This document shows positions 1 through 10,621 of a DNA stretch of 64,000 nt, piece after piece. The position numbers and the translations under genes were made by a program. The notes under the pieces were generated by a model. That model was not told the DNA's origin. It was given only the letters and a program-made list of their open reading frames with translations, and ran no database searches. The stretch is taken from NCBI GenBank assembly GCA_025504975.1, contig JANUWI010000014.1, forward strand, positions 248,001 through 312,000, given 5' to 3'. The stretch comes from Plenodomus lindquistii. Taxonomy: Eukaryota > Ascomycota > Dothideomycetes > Pleosporales > Leptosphaeriaceae. Position 1 is the stretch's first letter. Every line of letters starts with the position of its first letter.

Positions 1-729
1 AGCTCAAGGCCACCTAGTTCTTTGATAGTATGGGACTGATCATCACATCCGACAGCTCGTCAGGCGTCCACCAAACACATCACAACAGCGACGACTCCAG
101 ACCAGCTTCCGTCTTGACTGGAAGTTGAAGCAGTCTGCGCGTACGTGTAGACCACAGACCGAGAACATGATTTCTTCGCGACACGCAGGCATTTTGTTCA
201 GTGGAAAGATGACTCTCATCACTGTTAGGATCCACACACGAGTTCCCTACACTTCGTTAGGCGGTGAGCATGTGCCTCTCAATAACTCACTAAGGACTCA
301 AGAAAACAGCTCAAGAAGGGCTTACTGACCTCCTTTCTCCTCCGTTTATCTTGTCGTATCACACCATGCCCATGAATATATTGGTCTTCTCATTCTATGT
401 ATGCCTCCGTGGGCTTAGACTTCTTCTTGCGATTTGTCGGACAAGTTTGGCTTCATTCTCGTGTTTTCCAACCCTGACACAGTAGCAGTAGAAAGAAACC
501 ACTTCTGTGCTCACAAGCCATCGACTACACCGTATAGTCCGCCGTCCTGGTGACGCAACATGACAGAGACCTAGTCTCGTCTCTGATGGTCTCGCTCCCT
601 AGCGTTATTCCATGTTCACTTTCCCGTTCCTTCCTCAGTGCGTTGTTTGGGGTCCGTGCGCCCATAGCAGATTTATCACATCCCTAATTAGTCTTCGAGC
701 CTCATAGCCACATACTTTCGCACACATAC
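1..729. other. intergenic, no gene seen
   Basis: No frame here has a convincing ATG start, splice signals or recognisable protein sequence. The right end grades into a CT-rich leader just before the CA tract of the next gene, so the 3' part is probably promoter and 5' UTR of the RGG-like gene. Confidence 0.5.
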
Positions 730-750
730 TCTCTCTCTCTTTTCCTTTTC

Positions 751-797
<47 letters not shown>
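730..797. repeat. CT tract followed by (CA)22 microsatellite in the 5' leader
   Basis: A CT-rich stretch (730-752) runs into about 22 CA dinucleotides (753-797). The tract ends one base before the ATG at 799, so it occupies the whole proximal 5' UTR of the downstream gene. Length is expected to vary between strains because dinucleotide runs slip. Confidence 0.9.
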
Positions 798-798
<1 letters not shown>

Positions 799-799
<1 letters not shown>

Positions 800-1805
800 T
801 GAGCCACGAGCGTGGACGTGGACGTGGCCGTGGACGTGGCGCCTTCGGCCCACGACCTGCCAACAGTTTCGGTCGCGGCGGTCACGGCACACCACTTGCC
901 AACACCAATTTGAACGCGGGTGGCGAAGGCCAACGCGGTCACCCTGGCCAACATGCCCAAGAAGCCGGATCCGAACTCAAATATCCGGTCCAGAACTACT
1001 TGCCGCCTCGCGACGCCGTGCATCAGACTCGGCTCCCCCCAAGGACAGGCCTGATCAGACCTGGCCCCATGACGCGCGACAGCGCTACTTGCTTGCATTG
1101 TGGTGGTTCTTTTGACTTCTGCCCGCGCCAATGCCAGTGGTGCCCTGACTCCCATTCCGGGCGAGCTTACCCTCGCCTCTACCTCTCGAGAGCCTGGTGG
1201 AAGAAGCATGGCCCGGGGATGAGGGTGCCGGACGGACAACAAATCTGCCCATCCCCTCCCGAGGTCGCCATACTCAGACGTCTCGGCCACAATTTCGTCG
1301 ACGATTTGCCTGGTGTTGACATGCCCAACACTGGCGAGCGCAATCCCAAGCGCCCAAAGGCAGAGCCAGATGCGAGTGCGGCGGCGGATTGGCAGGCCCG
1401 TTTGAGCTTGACGGACGAGGTTGCCCGCCTTACCAAACGACTGGCAGATACCCAGGAGCAGTTGCTCCATGCTCTATCTAGGGAGCGCTCAATGCAGGCT
1501 GAGATTGATGAGCTCAAAGGCAGTTTGTATGTGAGCCTCAGCTTGAGTCGTCATTTCGCACCGGGCGAAAGCGGTCGCGGACTCCAGAGTTGGAGTGAAA
1601 GCGAGCCCGGAGATGGATAGGGCGGTTGCCTGACGGCTCCCGTCAGGGTGGATATAGGTCTTTGAGCGGAGAGCCTCTCACCGCGGCTCATGGTTTCGGT
1701 GGGCAAGGAGCTGCGGGCGTTGCGCCAAAGCCTCTGCCCGATCTTGGTGCTGCCGAGGAAGAGGACGCTGGTTTCGACATTGACTTAGGTATGGATGACA
1801 GCTGA
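799..1805 (+). CDS. RG-repeat, CxxC-containing coiled-coil protein (hypothetical)
   Basis: Function not recognised. Exons 799-1526 and 1658-1805 give 291 aa. The continuous frame would stop at 1620, but a GTATGT donor at 1527 and an acceptor ending at 1657 (131-nt intron) restore an open frame that ends in an acidic tail (EEEDAGFDIDLGMDDS), which looks genuinely coding. The N-terminus is an RGRGRG repeat (about residues 5-14), typical of RNA-binding, arginine-methylated segments. A cysteine cluster of CxxC type lies near residues 97-114 (CLHCGG...CPRQCQWC) and could bind zinc. Residues about 200-240 are heptad-like and charged, probably a coiled coil. The ATG sits directly behind a CA microsatellite. 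A nucleic-acid-binding role is inference only. Confidence 0.65.
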
Positions 1806-2454
1806 GCACGATCACTGGTCAAGCCTGCCTCAACTGTCTCGTGCTTGCCATAGTTCTCTTGCCTACATCAAATGAATCCCGTGCCTACTCACTTGTTCCT
1901 CCATGTCCGGTGATGCTATTACATGCCTATTTTCCCACCGTAATCACAAGATATCATCGCGATATTCCCGGTACCCACCTTGGTGACTTTCAGGTGCCAA
2001 ACATTTTCCTACTTTTGAATGTTGAAAGAAGTCGCGGGCATGTGTACCAAGTCATCGTGTGTCAAGTAATCATTTTCTCTACAAAGAGGAACCTCCATGC
2101 GAATACTGTACTTCTAGTTCTGGGGGTTTTTTCGGCCTTGCGATTAAGTTCAGGAAGGAGTCCACCTTCTCCAGGAATACAGATGCATCGAAAGCTCGTA
2201 GCACACGTTCCGGTGGAGCCATGATATTACATTATCAGCTACAAGAACCACTACAAAACAGTTCGTGTATATTCTACGCGTGACAGCGATTCTGCAATAG
2301 CGGTTCCCCCGAAATTGGTCATCTCCTAGGTATCTCGTCGAGCAGAGAGCCCTGCTTTTGCTGTGAGTTGTAGATTCAAACTCCATGGCATCGGCACAGC
2401 TCGGAATGGTGAATTTGGAGGATATCAGAAGCATGACAGCCTGGCCGATGACCA
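1806..2454. other. intergenic
   Basis: Only short overlapping frames without ATG context or splice support. No repeat or RNA gene recognised. Confidence 0.4.
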
Positions 2455-2751
2455 CTACTTGAGATGACATTGGAGAAGGTCAGAAAATGGTTTTGGTGCC
2501 GGCCCTGAGATAGCACTGAATCCTCCCCGGTGCAGTTGTGAGCTGAACACATGACCCAGAGTGACTTTGTTACCTCCTCGAGTACCCTTTGTGATATTTA
2601 CAGCCCCCAGGGGCATGGTGTAGCCATGATGATCAACGGTCAGTCCTATTACCGAGCTCCCACCGCTATAATGCCCTTCAAACTTCCCCAGGGCTCGATC
2701 ATACTGCGTCTCAAATGATGATACAGCATCCAAAAATTGCGCAACGTCCAT
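2455..2751 (-). CDS. small hypothetical protein
   Basis: A 98-aa frame with a true ATG at 2751. It is glycine- and histidine-containing, without signal peptide, membrane segment or known motif. It starts 17 bp downstream of the stop of the small zinc-finger gene on the same strand. I tested whether it could be a second exon of that gene: the GTAAG at 2778 and the available AG sites at 2700-2772 do not give a compatible phase, so I keep it separate. It may be noncoding. Confidence 0.3.
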   Translation of the reverse strand: MDVAQFLDAVSSFETQYDRALGKFEGHYSGGSSVIGLTVDHHGYTMPLGAVNITKGTRGGNKVTLGHVFSSQLHRGGFSAISGPAPKPFSDLLQCHLK

Positions 2752-2767
2752 CAGTTATCCTCTTCGC

Positions 2768-2920
2768 CTACTTCTTACCGGGGCGGAACCTGCCGCAATT
2801 ATCGCACGTTTCGAAATTCTTGCGGTTGTTGTAGTTGCAGATGTAGCAGACCCAGTTACGAGAACTGGGTGCGTATAGACTGGGCTGCTTGTCGGTATGG
2901 TTGGTGCTGCGAGACGGCAT
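2768..2920 (-). CDS. 50-aa RanBP2-type zinc finger protein
   Basis: The ATG at 2920 gives 50 aa; the open frame extends upstream only to a GTG. The C-terminal half reads W-x-C-x2-C ... N ... C-x2-C (NWVCYICNYNN ... CDNCGRF), the spacing of the RanBP2/NZF zinc finger that binds ubiquitin or single-stranded RNA. The finger fills about residues 24-43 and the protein ends GKK. Small single-finger proteins of this type are common in fungi but poorly studied. A GTAAG at 2778 overlaps the last codons, so an additional 3' exon cannot be excluded. Confidence 0.5.
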   Translation of the reverse strand: MPSRSTNHTDKQPSLYAPSSRNWVCYICNYNNRKNFETCDNCGRFRPGKK

Positions 2921-3441
2921 TTCGATAGCTTGTAGTGGTGGATTAGATGTGCTTTGAGTCACTATGTAGGAAGTGGCTGTTTATAGGCTGATATTTGTGG
3001 GAACGATGGGGAAATGACATAGTTTCTTTTGTGCTGTCGATGAAGGAGCGTGAAGAGAACGCGGCACAATGTCGCAGGTCAAAGACATTGTCCGCAGTCC
3101 GGAGGCTCACTCAACAATGAAGTGAAACAAATTCACGACCTAGACATCCTAGAGCAAAGGCTGCCTCACAAGCTCGACTTCTGCCGTACGACTTGAGCCT
3201 ACTCTATCCGCTTCGGCAACACGAGACAAGACGTAAATTACCAATTCATAGTCTGACTTCTTCCAAACTAATCTATACGATATACCAACATTCCGAATTA
3301 CCGTGTACAATGCTCTGAGCCCAACCTTTCTAGCACAGAATCGGTACATTGACGAATTCTCGCCATCATCCCGCATCGCCGTCCTACTTCCATCTCCGCA
3401 ACCAACCCAAGCAAACTCTGAGCACCCCTACCACTAGATCA

Positions 3442-3675
3442 TCACAATACCACGCACCCGCAGCAACCCTGTTTCTTCGCCTTCTCTAGTGCCTCCAGTC
3501 TCTGGAATTCCCGCTTCGATATCCCGTCGTTCGGTTTCCACGTGCAGCACCGATCATTTCTGCGGTATACGTGCGGACATGCAGAGCACTTAGGTTCAAG
3601 GATGTGTTCACTGTGTGTGTTATTCCAGGTATCGCATTTCTTGCCGTTCATGACGTTGCCGCAAGTGAAACCCAT
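3442..3675 (-). CDS. 77-aa cysteine-rich protein with C-terminal CaaX-like motif
   Basis: The ATG at 3675 gives 77 aa with ten or more cysteines. The first part has pairs spaced like a zinc-binding fold (C-x8-C, C-x2-C, CC); the rest is a charged helix (REFQRLEALEKAKK) and the chain ends GCCGCVVL. C-V-V-L at the extreme C-terminus fits a CaaX box, and Leu at the last position favours geranylgeranylation. The extra upstream cysteines could be palmitoylated, as in some Ras/Rho proteins. So a small, zinc-binding, membrane-tethered protein is plausible. No family name is recognised. The gene is the second small cysteine protein on this strand within 1 kb. Confidence 0.55.
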   Translation of the reverse strand: MGFTCGNVMNGKKCDTWNNTHSEHILEPKCSACPHVYRRNDRCCTWKPNDGISKREFQRLEALEKAKKQGCCGCVVL

Positions 3676-4175
3676 GGTTGGCCAAAGTTCAGGTGGATAG
3701 ATGGATGTGATTGCGGGTTAAATGGCGCAGGTACTGGATGCTGAGAGGGATTTGTTATGGTCTCGGTATTGCGCTGTTAAGTGTGGAAATGGTTGATGAA
3801 AAGTGCAAAGCTGTGATTCATGTCTGATTTTTATACCACGTCTTGCTCAGTTTGCCCAGTCACATGCACATTCTGTGACTACCTAACCCGCAGCATCACT
3901 TGAAGACACAGCAACTGGGGGTTCATTCGTGAACGGTATTCACTCGATGGACAGTCTTTTGTGATGGTCAAACTTCGCGTCGCACTTCAACGGTGCAGGT
4001 CACGGACGGCGATACTCAACCAGTGAAGCCTTGCACCATGCACCGCGCCTTCCCTACCAAACACCCAAGCACCAACACGCTCCCCACCACGCAAACCCTC
4101 CCCCTCTTGCCCCGAAACTGCAACCCACACCACTCAAACCTCAAACCCCACTTTCCAGCGTTAACATCACACACC
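3676..4175. other. intergenic, C-rich toward the right
   Basis: Shared upstream region of the CaaX-like gene (minus) and the following plus-strand frame. Frames through the C-rich right end lack good starts. Confidence 0.4.
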
Positions 4176-4595
4176 ATGCCCACCCCACACATCCACTTCC
4201 CCTCCCTCTCACCACCGAGACCGCAACCCCATCCCCATCCCTGCATCCCCCGTTCCCCAACCCACACCAGCATACGCATCTCCCCTCCACCACCCTACCA
4301 CGACACCGACTCCCCACCTGCCTACCACACTCACACTCACACTCATCTTTCCCTTGATCTAGGCGCACCGCATTCTCTGCCTAGGACACCGGGGGATACA
4401 TCTTTTGATGATCTGCCGGTGTGGAATGACGATTCTTCTGTATCCTCGGGGGGTGCTCGGAGGGAGAAGGTGGGGAGGAGGGTGGAGCATACGTGTGTGG
4501 AGGGGTGTAGGGGTGAATGTTGTTTAAGCGGAGATGGGGAGGCGCAATGGGGTGTACTTGTGATTGGGATTGGGGTTTTGGAGTGGGATGGATGA
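4176..4595 (+). CDS. proline/histidine-rich small protein with PPxY motifs (hypothetical)
   Basis: The ATG at 4176 follows CACACACC, a usual fungal start context, and gives 139 aa. The first half is Pro/His/Ser rich and contains PPPY and PPAY, the type of motif bound by WW domains (for example of Rsp5/Nedd4-family ligases), followed by a His-Thr run encoded by a CACACT microsatellite. The second half is acidic, then basic, with a few cysteines and a hydrophobic end. The opposite strand also has long frames here because the DNA is strongly C-skewed, so this could be noncoding. Confidence 0.35.
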   Translation: MPTPHIHFPSLSPPRPQPHPHPCIPRSPTHTSIRISPPPPYHDTDSPPAYHTHTHTHLSLDLGAPHSLPRTPGDTSFDDLPVWNDDSSVSSGGARREKVGRRVEHTCVEGCRGECCLSGDGEAQWGVLVIGIGVLEWDG

Positions 4596-4904
4596 GTGAA
4601 AGGTTTGATGACGAGGAAAGGGGGATGACGGATGTCAGACGGAGTATAGCGTGATTTTCGTTCAAATGATTCGAACCAAGGTAGTCCTTTCGATAAACCC
4701 CCAACGTACGAGGTATAATACAACATGAACAAGAGCAACGTAACAAAACCCATTCCAAAAAAAGAAAAGAGAACATTATGGGGTATCTCATGCATGTGAA
4801 CTTTTTTGCCCCTTGAGAACTCCCAAAAAAAAAAAGAAAACCAGCCATGAAGCGACTGAACATTGAACAACAATACTCGTCAAGAACAAATGTTTGTGAC
4901 TCTC

Positions 4905-7790
4905 TTAGACGCCACTCCAATTAATATCCCCACCGCCTCCACCTTGTGGTCCCTGCATTCCCTGCCGTTGCGCAGCTTGTTGCGCCTGCTGTGCCTGCCT
5001 CATCATCATCATTTGCTGCATCTGCTGCGGGTTCATCTGGTTCATATTCATCCCCTGCATCCCCTGCATGCCTTGCATACCCTGCATCTGCTGCATCTGC
5101 GCCATGTTCATCTGCATGCCCTGTCCCATGTTGCCCATGTTCATGCCACCGCCACCGCCGCCACCCTGCTGTTGCATGTTATTCATCATGCCTTGTGGCA
5201 TCTGGCCATTCGCCACGAGGGCGCGTTGCTGCATTTGCATCATCTGCTGGCGACGGGCGTCGGTGGCGCGTTGTTGTTGGAGCATTTGGTGATATTGTTG
5301 TTGTTGTTGTTGCATTTGGAGCTGGTTGTTTACGCCTTGCATGCCGTTCTGCATCCCGTTCTGCATACCGTTCATTTGGCTGGGGATGGCGCCGGCGTTG
5401 TTCATTTGGTGGAGCTGGGCTTGCTCTTGCCGCATCTTGACTTGGATGGCGTTCTCGAGCTGTTGCATTTGCTGCATGTAGTTTTGGGGGATACCCGTGG
5501 CACCAAACTGCTGAACGAGGTTCTGCTTGCGTTGGGCGTATTGCTGGCGCATCTGCTGTAGACTCATGTTATTAACGTTCAGAGTCTGCTGTTGGGGCAC
5601 ACCGCCATGTGCTACGACACCTTGGGGTGACATGTTTGCAAGGGCGGCCTGCTGTTGCTGAGCCTGTTGCTGCGATAGCTGGCGAAGGTAGTTCTGCGCC
5701 AGCTGCTGCCGATAAGCCTGTGGGTTCTGGCCTTGGGGTATGCCCTGTTGCTGGATGTGCATGTGTGCCTTTTGCAGGGCGAGCTGCTGCATCTGCTGAT
5801 TACCTGGTGAGCCTCCTGCTTGCTGCATCTGCTGAACCCTGAGCTGTTGCATCCGTTGCTGGGCCTGCATTTGCTGTATAGTCTCGGGAGTCATGTTCTG
5901 GGGGGTGTTCATCATCATCGGCGTCTGTCCTTGCATCGACAGCGAGGGACTGCTCTGGTTCATGCGACTTGGCGTAGGGGTCATGTTGCGGTTAGGCATC
6001 GACGCGCCCATGACGGGGGTGCCTTGAACCATCTGAGGTGTACCGGTACGGCTCATGTTCTGCTGCTGACTAACTGACCGTGCCATCTGGTTTTGATGAT
6101 GAGAAACGGCAGACGGTGGTCGTGCTGGGCTTGCAATGGCATTGTTTGAAGCTGATGCAACCATTGGTGTACCTCCCATGGAGTGTGAGGCTTGGCCGCC
6201 GACGTGCGGTGAGGCTGTCGCAGCAACCATGGGTGTTTGTTGACGGAGGACGGGTGAGAACTGAGGCTGGTTCATTGATTGCGACGCCTGGTTGAGCTGG
6301 GCCGCATTCGACATTTGCTGCTGCTGCGCTGCGTTGGCGGCTCGCAAGGCCTCGTTCTGCTGCAGTTGTTGCTGCTGGAGCTGTTGTTGACGTAGAAGCT
6401 GCTGCTGTCTCTCGAGGACTTCGGCCTGCTGTCTGCTCGTCTCCGCATCTCGCTGCTTCTGGGCGTTCGCCTCTTCCTGTGCTTGTCGTTTTGCCTGAGC
6501 AACCCGTGCATCCTCCTCCTTCTTGCGCCTCTCAATCTCTTCGTGACTAGCCCTAATATTCGCGATAGTCTTGAATCGGGCAAATGTTTGCGAATTTGCG
6601 GCTGCGCGACCAGCACTGTCATCGTTGCCGGCAGCTGCAGACGCCACGGTGGCTTGGTGCTCGTCTCCAGCCAACAGAAAGCGTTGCAGACCCTGTGCCT
6701 CTGCTTCGTCAGCAGCCAACTCAGCAGTAGTCCTCTTGCGGGACTTTCGTGGGGGCGCAGGGTTCTTGTTGTTGGGATGCGTCGTGGCGTCCATGAGGGC
6801 AAGCGATTCGGCGAAACTCTTGGTAGGCTCCAAGTATAGTTTAGGACATGTCGCATTGTAGAGTTCGGCCTCGAATTCGTGGATATTGCTGTCGTCCAAG
6901 AGCATCTTCTGGCGCTTCGGGCTCGGACCACTGGAGAAGGTAGGCGTGGGAGGGACCGCGGTGAGTGGTGTTGGAGGCAGGCCGCCCGTCCGACCAGCAG
7001 CCTGCATTCGCTTGATTGCGGCCATGTCGGGCATGGGCGTGGTGGCCAGGATCTGGAGGTCGGCCAAGCGAGACTGCGGGGTGGGGAAGAGCACGACGGT
7101 GAACTTCTTGGGTTGCAGGGGCCGTTTCTGTGAGGATCCATTCTGGCCAGGGGCAGGCATGTTTTCCTTGTCATCTTTGGTTTCGGCATCTTTGCCTTGC
7201 GACTGCGAGGGCGTGGGCTTGGCATCTGGCTTGCTCGAGGGGAAGGGTGCATAGGGCGAGGGCGTGATGAAGCTGTTGTAGTTGTGTATGGAGAAGGTGT
7301 TGGAGCCCCGGTCACCCGAGCTGTTTGCGTCCTCCTTGGGCTTGATGCCACTGGAGCGGTAGTCGTGGACCTCGACGATGAGGCAGCCGTCGTACCAGGG
7401 GACGCCGATTTCGAGAAACTCTTCGACCATGTTGTGGGGGACGACCTTGTCGCGAATGGCCTGGAGGAGCTCCTTCATGGGCGAGGCATAGGACAGGGTT
7501 TCCTGCGAGTCGTTGATGCGAAAGTGGTTTGGGTGCAGGAAGACGCGCAGCGAGGGCGGCTTGCCGTCGAACTTGAGGAGCATGTCCTTTTGCGTGTAGA
7601 CTGGTGCTGTTAGTATAGGCTTGTGAGGCGGCGGCGGCGGCATACCATAGCGCCTGTCCTCGTACTTTGCGGCGGCGTCGTCCATGGCGGGCGGCTTGCT
7701 GGCGGCAGTGCGGGCGACTCCTGGGCGCTGCGACTCGCGGCGGACGCGCAAAGCCTGGACGGGGCGGGCAGTCGCAACAGGGCCCGACAT
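4905..7790 (-). CDS. spt20: SAGA complex subunit Spt20
   Basis: Spt20 holds the SAGA histone-acetyltransferase co-activator together in the nucleus. The conserved Spt20 domain lies in the first about 250 residues: KPPSLRVFLHPNHFR, then VPHNMVEEFLEIGVPWYDGCLIVEVHDYR, and FTVVLFPTP further on. The remainder is low complexity, with long Gln/Met/Asn runs typical of fungal Spt20. I start at the ATG at 7790 (CACACC context); the frame extends further upstream as HSHSHS repeats that I take as leader. A 45-nt intron (7601-7645: GTATGC donor, ACTAAC branch, CAG end) is predicted. Its removal joins RRY to VYTQKD and makes the start of the domain read naturally. Being 45 nt it keeps the frame open if retained. 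Spliced length about 946 aa. Confidence 0.9.
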   Translation of the reverse strand: MSGPVATARPVQALRVRRESQRPGVARTAASKPPAMDDAAAKYEDRRYGMPPPPPHKPILTAPVYTQKDMLLKFDGKPPSLRVFLHPNHFRINDSQETLSYASPMKELLQAIRDKVVPHNMVEEFLEIGVPWYDGCLIVEVHDYRSSGIKPKEDANSSGDRGSNTFSIHNYNSFITPSPYAPFPSSKPDAKPTPSQSQGKDAETKDDKENMPAPGQNGSSQKRPLQPKKFTVVLFPTPQSRLADLQILATTPMPDMAAIKRMQAAGRTGGLPPTPLTAVPPTPTFSSGPSPKRQKMLLDDSNIHEFEAELYNATCPKLYLEPTKSFAESLALMDATTHPNNKNPAPPRKSRKRTTAELAADEAEAQGLQRFLLAGDEHQATVASAAAGNDDSAGRAAANSQTFARFKTIANIRASHEEIERRKKEEDARVAQAKRQAQEEANAQKQRDAETSRQQAEVLERQQQLLRQQQLQQQQLQQNEALRAANAAQQQQMSNAAQLNQASQSMNQPQFSPVLRQQTPMVAATASPHVGGQASHSMGGTPMVASASNNAIASPARPPSAVSHHQNQMARSVSQQQNMSRTGTPQMVQGTPVMGASMPNRNMTPTPSRMNQSSPSLSMQGQTPMMMNTPQNMTPETIQQMQAQQRMQQLRVQQMQQAGGSPGNQQMQQLALQKAHMHIQQQGIPQGQNPQAYRQQLAQNYLRQLSQQQAQQQQAALANMSPQGVVAHGGVPQQQTLNVNNMSLQQMRQQYAQRKQNLVQQFGATGIPQNYMQQMQQLENAIQVKMRQEQAQLHQMNNAGAIPSQMNGMQNGMQNGMQGVNNQLQMQQQQQQYHQMLQQQRATDARRQQMMQMQQRALVANGQMPQGMMNNMQQQGGGGGGGMNMGNMGQGMQMNMAQMQQMQGMQGMQGMQGMNMNQMNPQQMQQMMMMRQAQQAQQAAQRQGMQGPQGGGGGDINWSGV

Positions 7791-7792
7791 GG

Positions 7793-7820
7793 TGTGCGAG
7801 TGCGAGTGCGAGTGCGAGTG
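7793..7820. repeat. GTGCGA hexamer microsatellite upstream of spt20
   Basis: About four and a half copies of a 6-bp unit immediately 5' of the spt20 ATG. If translated it would add His-Ser repeats, so the start codon choice depends on it. Confidence 0.8.
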
Positions 7821-8474
7821 GGCGCTGCTGGAGCGTGGGAATATTCGGTGGGGCGGTGGGACGGCGCCCTCTGGGGAAGCGCAGCCGATAGCGTAGCAAG
7901 CCTCGCTCGCCGCGAGTGGGCGGACTGCGGAGGGCCGGCGCAAAGGCGCGCACTGGTCGGAGGGGAAAGAAAGGCCAACGGGGGGATGCGCTTTGGTGTG
8001 TCGATTCGTGCTGGCGGGTCGAATGGATTGCGACGCGTGGGCGACGACGGCGGTGATGGGGGTTTGTTTGGCGGCCAGGCTGGGATGATGCGCGCCCTCG
8101 TGCTGCGACGCCTTGGCCGTGGACCCTGTGTTTCGTATTGTCACGTGAGCCACGCCGAGCCAATGACGCCTGGCGCTCCCGAATCGCTTGGGACGGGTCG
8201 GCCCCCAGTGTCCGACAGTGCCGACCTCAGACGTCTGCCCGACATTCACCTCACGCCGACCTCAAGTCACTTTACGAGTGGTACGATCAATTAATACGGA
8301 GCTCACTTCTTCTTACGCCGTGTATCTCTGGCCCTGAACAGTTCTTCCCGTATAATTATCGTCACCTAATAGTCACCCTTTTCTGACGCCATCTCCATTG
8401 AGATGATGGGAGGTGAAGCCATGCAGACGAAACGGAACAGCCAGCGTCAACCCGTCCCACCTAGTGCTTTCGCC

Positions 8475-9050
8475 TTACTCCATAGCCTTCGTGTCAGACT
8501 CCAGGGCTTTCCCTTGAGGCTTCAACAACTCAACTCTGCGTTCCAAATACGCAAGCTGATCATCCAAGTCTTCCTTCATCTGGTTGTTATTCGTCTGTCT
8601 GATCAACTTCTCCCTCTCCAGCCGATTCTTCCACTGGTGATGCTGTTCATTGATCTCCTGTCCCAGCCGATATGCCTTCTCCTCGGCCTTATCAAGTTCA
8701 TCCTGCGCAATGGCCTCCTCTCTTCTCAGCTTAGGGATGCGATGGACCGCTAAAGCACGGCGTTGCTCCATGCTCTTGAGCTCGGTGTAGTACTCGGGGG
8801 GAGCGTTGGTCTTGGTCGAAAGCATGTGCACGAAGATGCGACTCCGTTGCTCAAGCTCCTCGGCTGCAGTCTGTAAACGAAGGCACTCGAGCGGCTTCAT
8901 CACCTGGAGACAGTGGGCACGTTGATCTTGATGAGTGCTGATGCGTTCGAGCACCTCGCTCATGGCGCATTGCAGCTCGAAGAAGGCCAAGGCTGTGACA
9001 GGCGCATAGGTGCTTGTCATGGGAGTTTCCGACAATCCGGTGTCCGACAT
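8475..9050 (-). CDS. coiled-coil protein, tandem copy A (hypothetical)
   Basis: The ATG at 9050 gives 191 aa, almost entirely helical and charged, with a long coiled coil over about residues 50-185 (for example RREEAIAQDELDKAEEKAYRLGQEI). There is no signal peptide and no catalytic motif. The frame continues upstream without ATG support until 9125. A second protein of similar size, layout and strand follows about 0.5 kb upstream (9554-10156). Shared positions (R...M-x-S-T...P...L...R...V-x-R...L) suggest an old tandem duplication. Function unknown. Confidence 0.65.
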   Translation of the reverse strand: MSDTGLSETPMTSTYAPVTALAFFELQCAMSEVLERISTHQDQRAHCLQVMKPLECLRLQTAAEELEQRSRIFVHMLSTKTNAPPEYYTELKSMEQRRALAVHRIPKLRREEAIAQDELDKAEEKAYRLGQEINEQHHQWKNRLEREKLIRQTNNNQMKEDLDDQLAYLERRVELLKPQGKALESDTKAME

Positions 9051-9553
9051 CGTGGTGCTTGTAAGTCTCGATCTCAGTCTGTGTGTGAGTTTGAAGGTGA
9101 GGAGGTGGAGTGGTGACCTAGTCAATAGGTGACGAGCACGTACTTATGTTAATCTGGCGCAAACTTGCACTTCAACCCTAAGCCACGGGAGTGAATGATG
9201 GGCCCGCGAAATCAGCTGTCCAGGGCCACGCGGGAGCTAGAATGCATCAGAACGCAATCACTGGACCTGTCTTACAATCGTTGACGCACAGATCGGCATC
9301 TGACTGGCGCCCACAAGATCTTCGCACGACGTACATTCTCTCTTCAAACAATGTTCAACAGCTGCCAGACGCTGATCATCGAACCCACGTCTTCACCAGC
9401 CTTGCCTGAATATTTCTCGCTTTGTCTGCCTATCTGCTTCTCAACCTAGTAGCACGGTGCTCAAAAGTCGTTTCTCACACATACTGCCATCAACCACTTA
9501 TCCTTGCATTGTTTCACTGCAAGTCATACACAATGATTCCACTCATTGACCTC

Positions 9554-10156
9554 TCAAAACCCCGGCCGCAGCAGGACTGCATGTTCAAAACCCAGCGCCC
9601 AAGACAAACACGTCGACAAGCAATGAAGCTCTAGATCTGTGCATCCACCAAGACCACAAGCCCTAACCAAGCCCACAGCACAAGCCCAAGTCCCCCTCAA
9701 ACCCATATTCCTCGCCTTACGCACCTCTCTCCATGCCACGCACTTCATCCCCTCCACCTCCCGCCGTACCTTCTCACACCTATTCTCCATCTCACACGCC
9801 TTCTGAAACACCTCGTCACCCACCCTGCGCTCCCGCTCCGCCTGAGCCTTCAACGCCTCCACACGCACAACCACCCGGCCATAACGAGCTCGCAGCGCCG
9901 CAAGCATATCGTGTTGTTTCCGCGGCATGTTTGCGCCTGTGGATTGCATGTACGTGATCGTACGCTGCGTGGGAGCGGCGTACTCGTTTTGAATCTCTAG
10001 AGCGGTGTCGACGAGTGCTGTCATGAGGGTGTAGTGCTGGAGGGATGTGGTGTGGTGGTCTACGGAGCGCTGGAAAAGGGTTTGCGTGGCGGTTTGGGTT
10101 GCGTGGAGGGTGGTGGGTGTGAGGGTGGGGCGGTTGGGGGGTTTGTTGGTGGACAT
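9554..10156 (-). CDS. coiled-coil protein, tandem copy B (hypothetical)
   Basis: The ATG at 10156 gives 200 aa. The upstream His-rich stretch (HHHHHHH, from GTG repeats) precedes a better start and is left out. The middle is a helical segment (RYGRVVVRVEALKAQAERERRVGDEV) that matches copy A in spacing: M-x-S-T, a proline, then R...V-x-R...L. The C-terminal 45 residues are hydrophobic and cysteine-containing (WACAVGLVRACGLGGC) and have no counterpart in copy A, so they may be a membrane segment or a shifted end. Function unknown. Confidence 0.5.
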   Translation of the reverse strand: MSTNKPPNRPTLTPTTLHATQTATQTLFQRSVDHHTTSLQHYTLMTALVDTALEIQNEYAAPTQRTITYMQSTGANMPRKQHDMLAALRARYGRVVVRVEALKAQAERERRVGDEVFQKACEMENRCEKVRREVEGMKCVAWREVRKARNMGLRGTWACAVGLVRACGLGGCTDLELHCLSTCLSWALGFEHAVLLRPGF

Positions 10157-10621
10157 GGTTGTGCGTGGTGGTGAGAGTGTTGGTTGGGGTGGTGAGCGCG
10201 ATGGTGGAGAGTGGTGGTGGTGGTGGTGGTGGAGGTGTGATGGGTGGGAGTGGGAGCTGGTGAGTGGGTCCTTGGGCACGCGCCGCGCGCGGCCTCAGCA
10301 TGAGGCATCGGGAGTGCATGGCGGGCAGTATCTTCTCAAGTGGTGTACACTACACAACGAACGATTAATTCGTTGAGCTGCGCAAGATGCCGGGTAAGAG
10401 GCCAGAGAGGACACCAGTAACAGGCGTAAAATGGTGTCAGGTTCGGGCGCAAAGACACACACTGCAGTTCAATGGGGCGCAAGGTGCCAATCAAGAAGCA
10501 TGAATTTCGACGGCGTCTAGCTACGAGACGGCCATTGGTGTTCATCAACACGACGGTACCATGCTCTTCAAGCTCCTCCGATCCCATCACGACACGTACG
10601 CTCGACCCAAGAAAACCAATG
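10157..10621. other. upstream region, GTG-rich then unique
   Basis: GGT/GTG-rich leader of copy B, then unique sequence. A plus-strand frame from the ATG at 10472 runs into the repeat module to 10696 but ends in low-complexity serine and is probably not a gene. Confidence 0.4.
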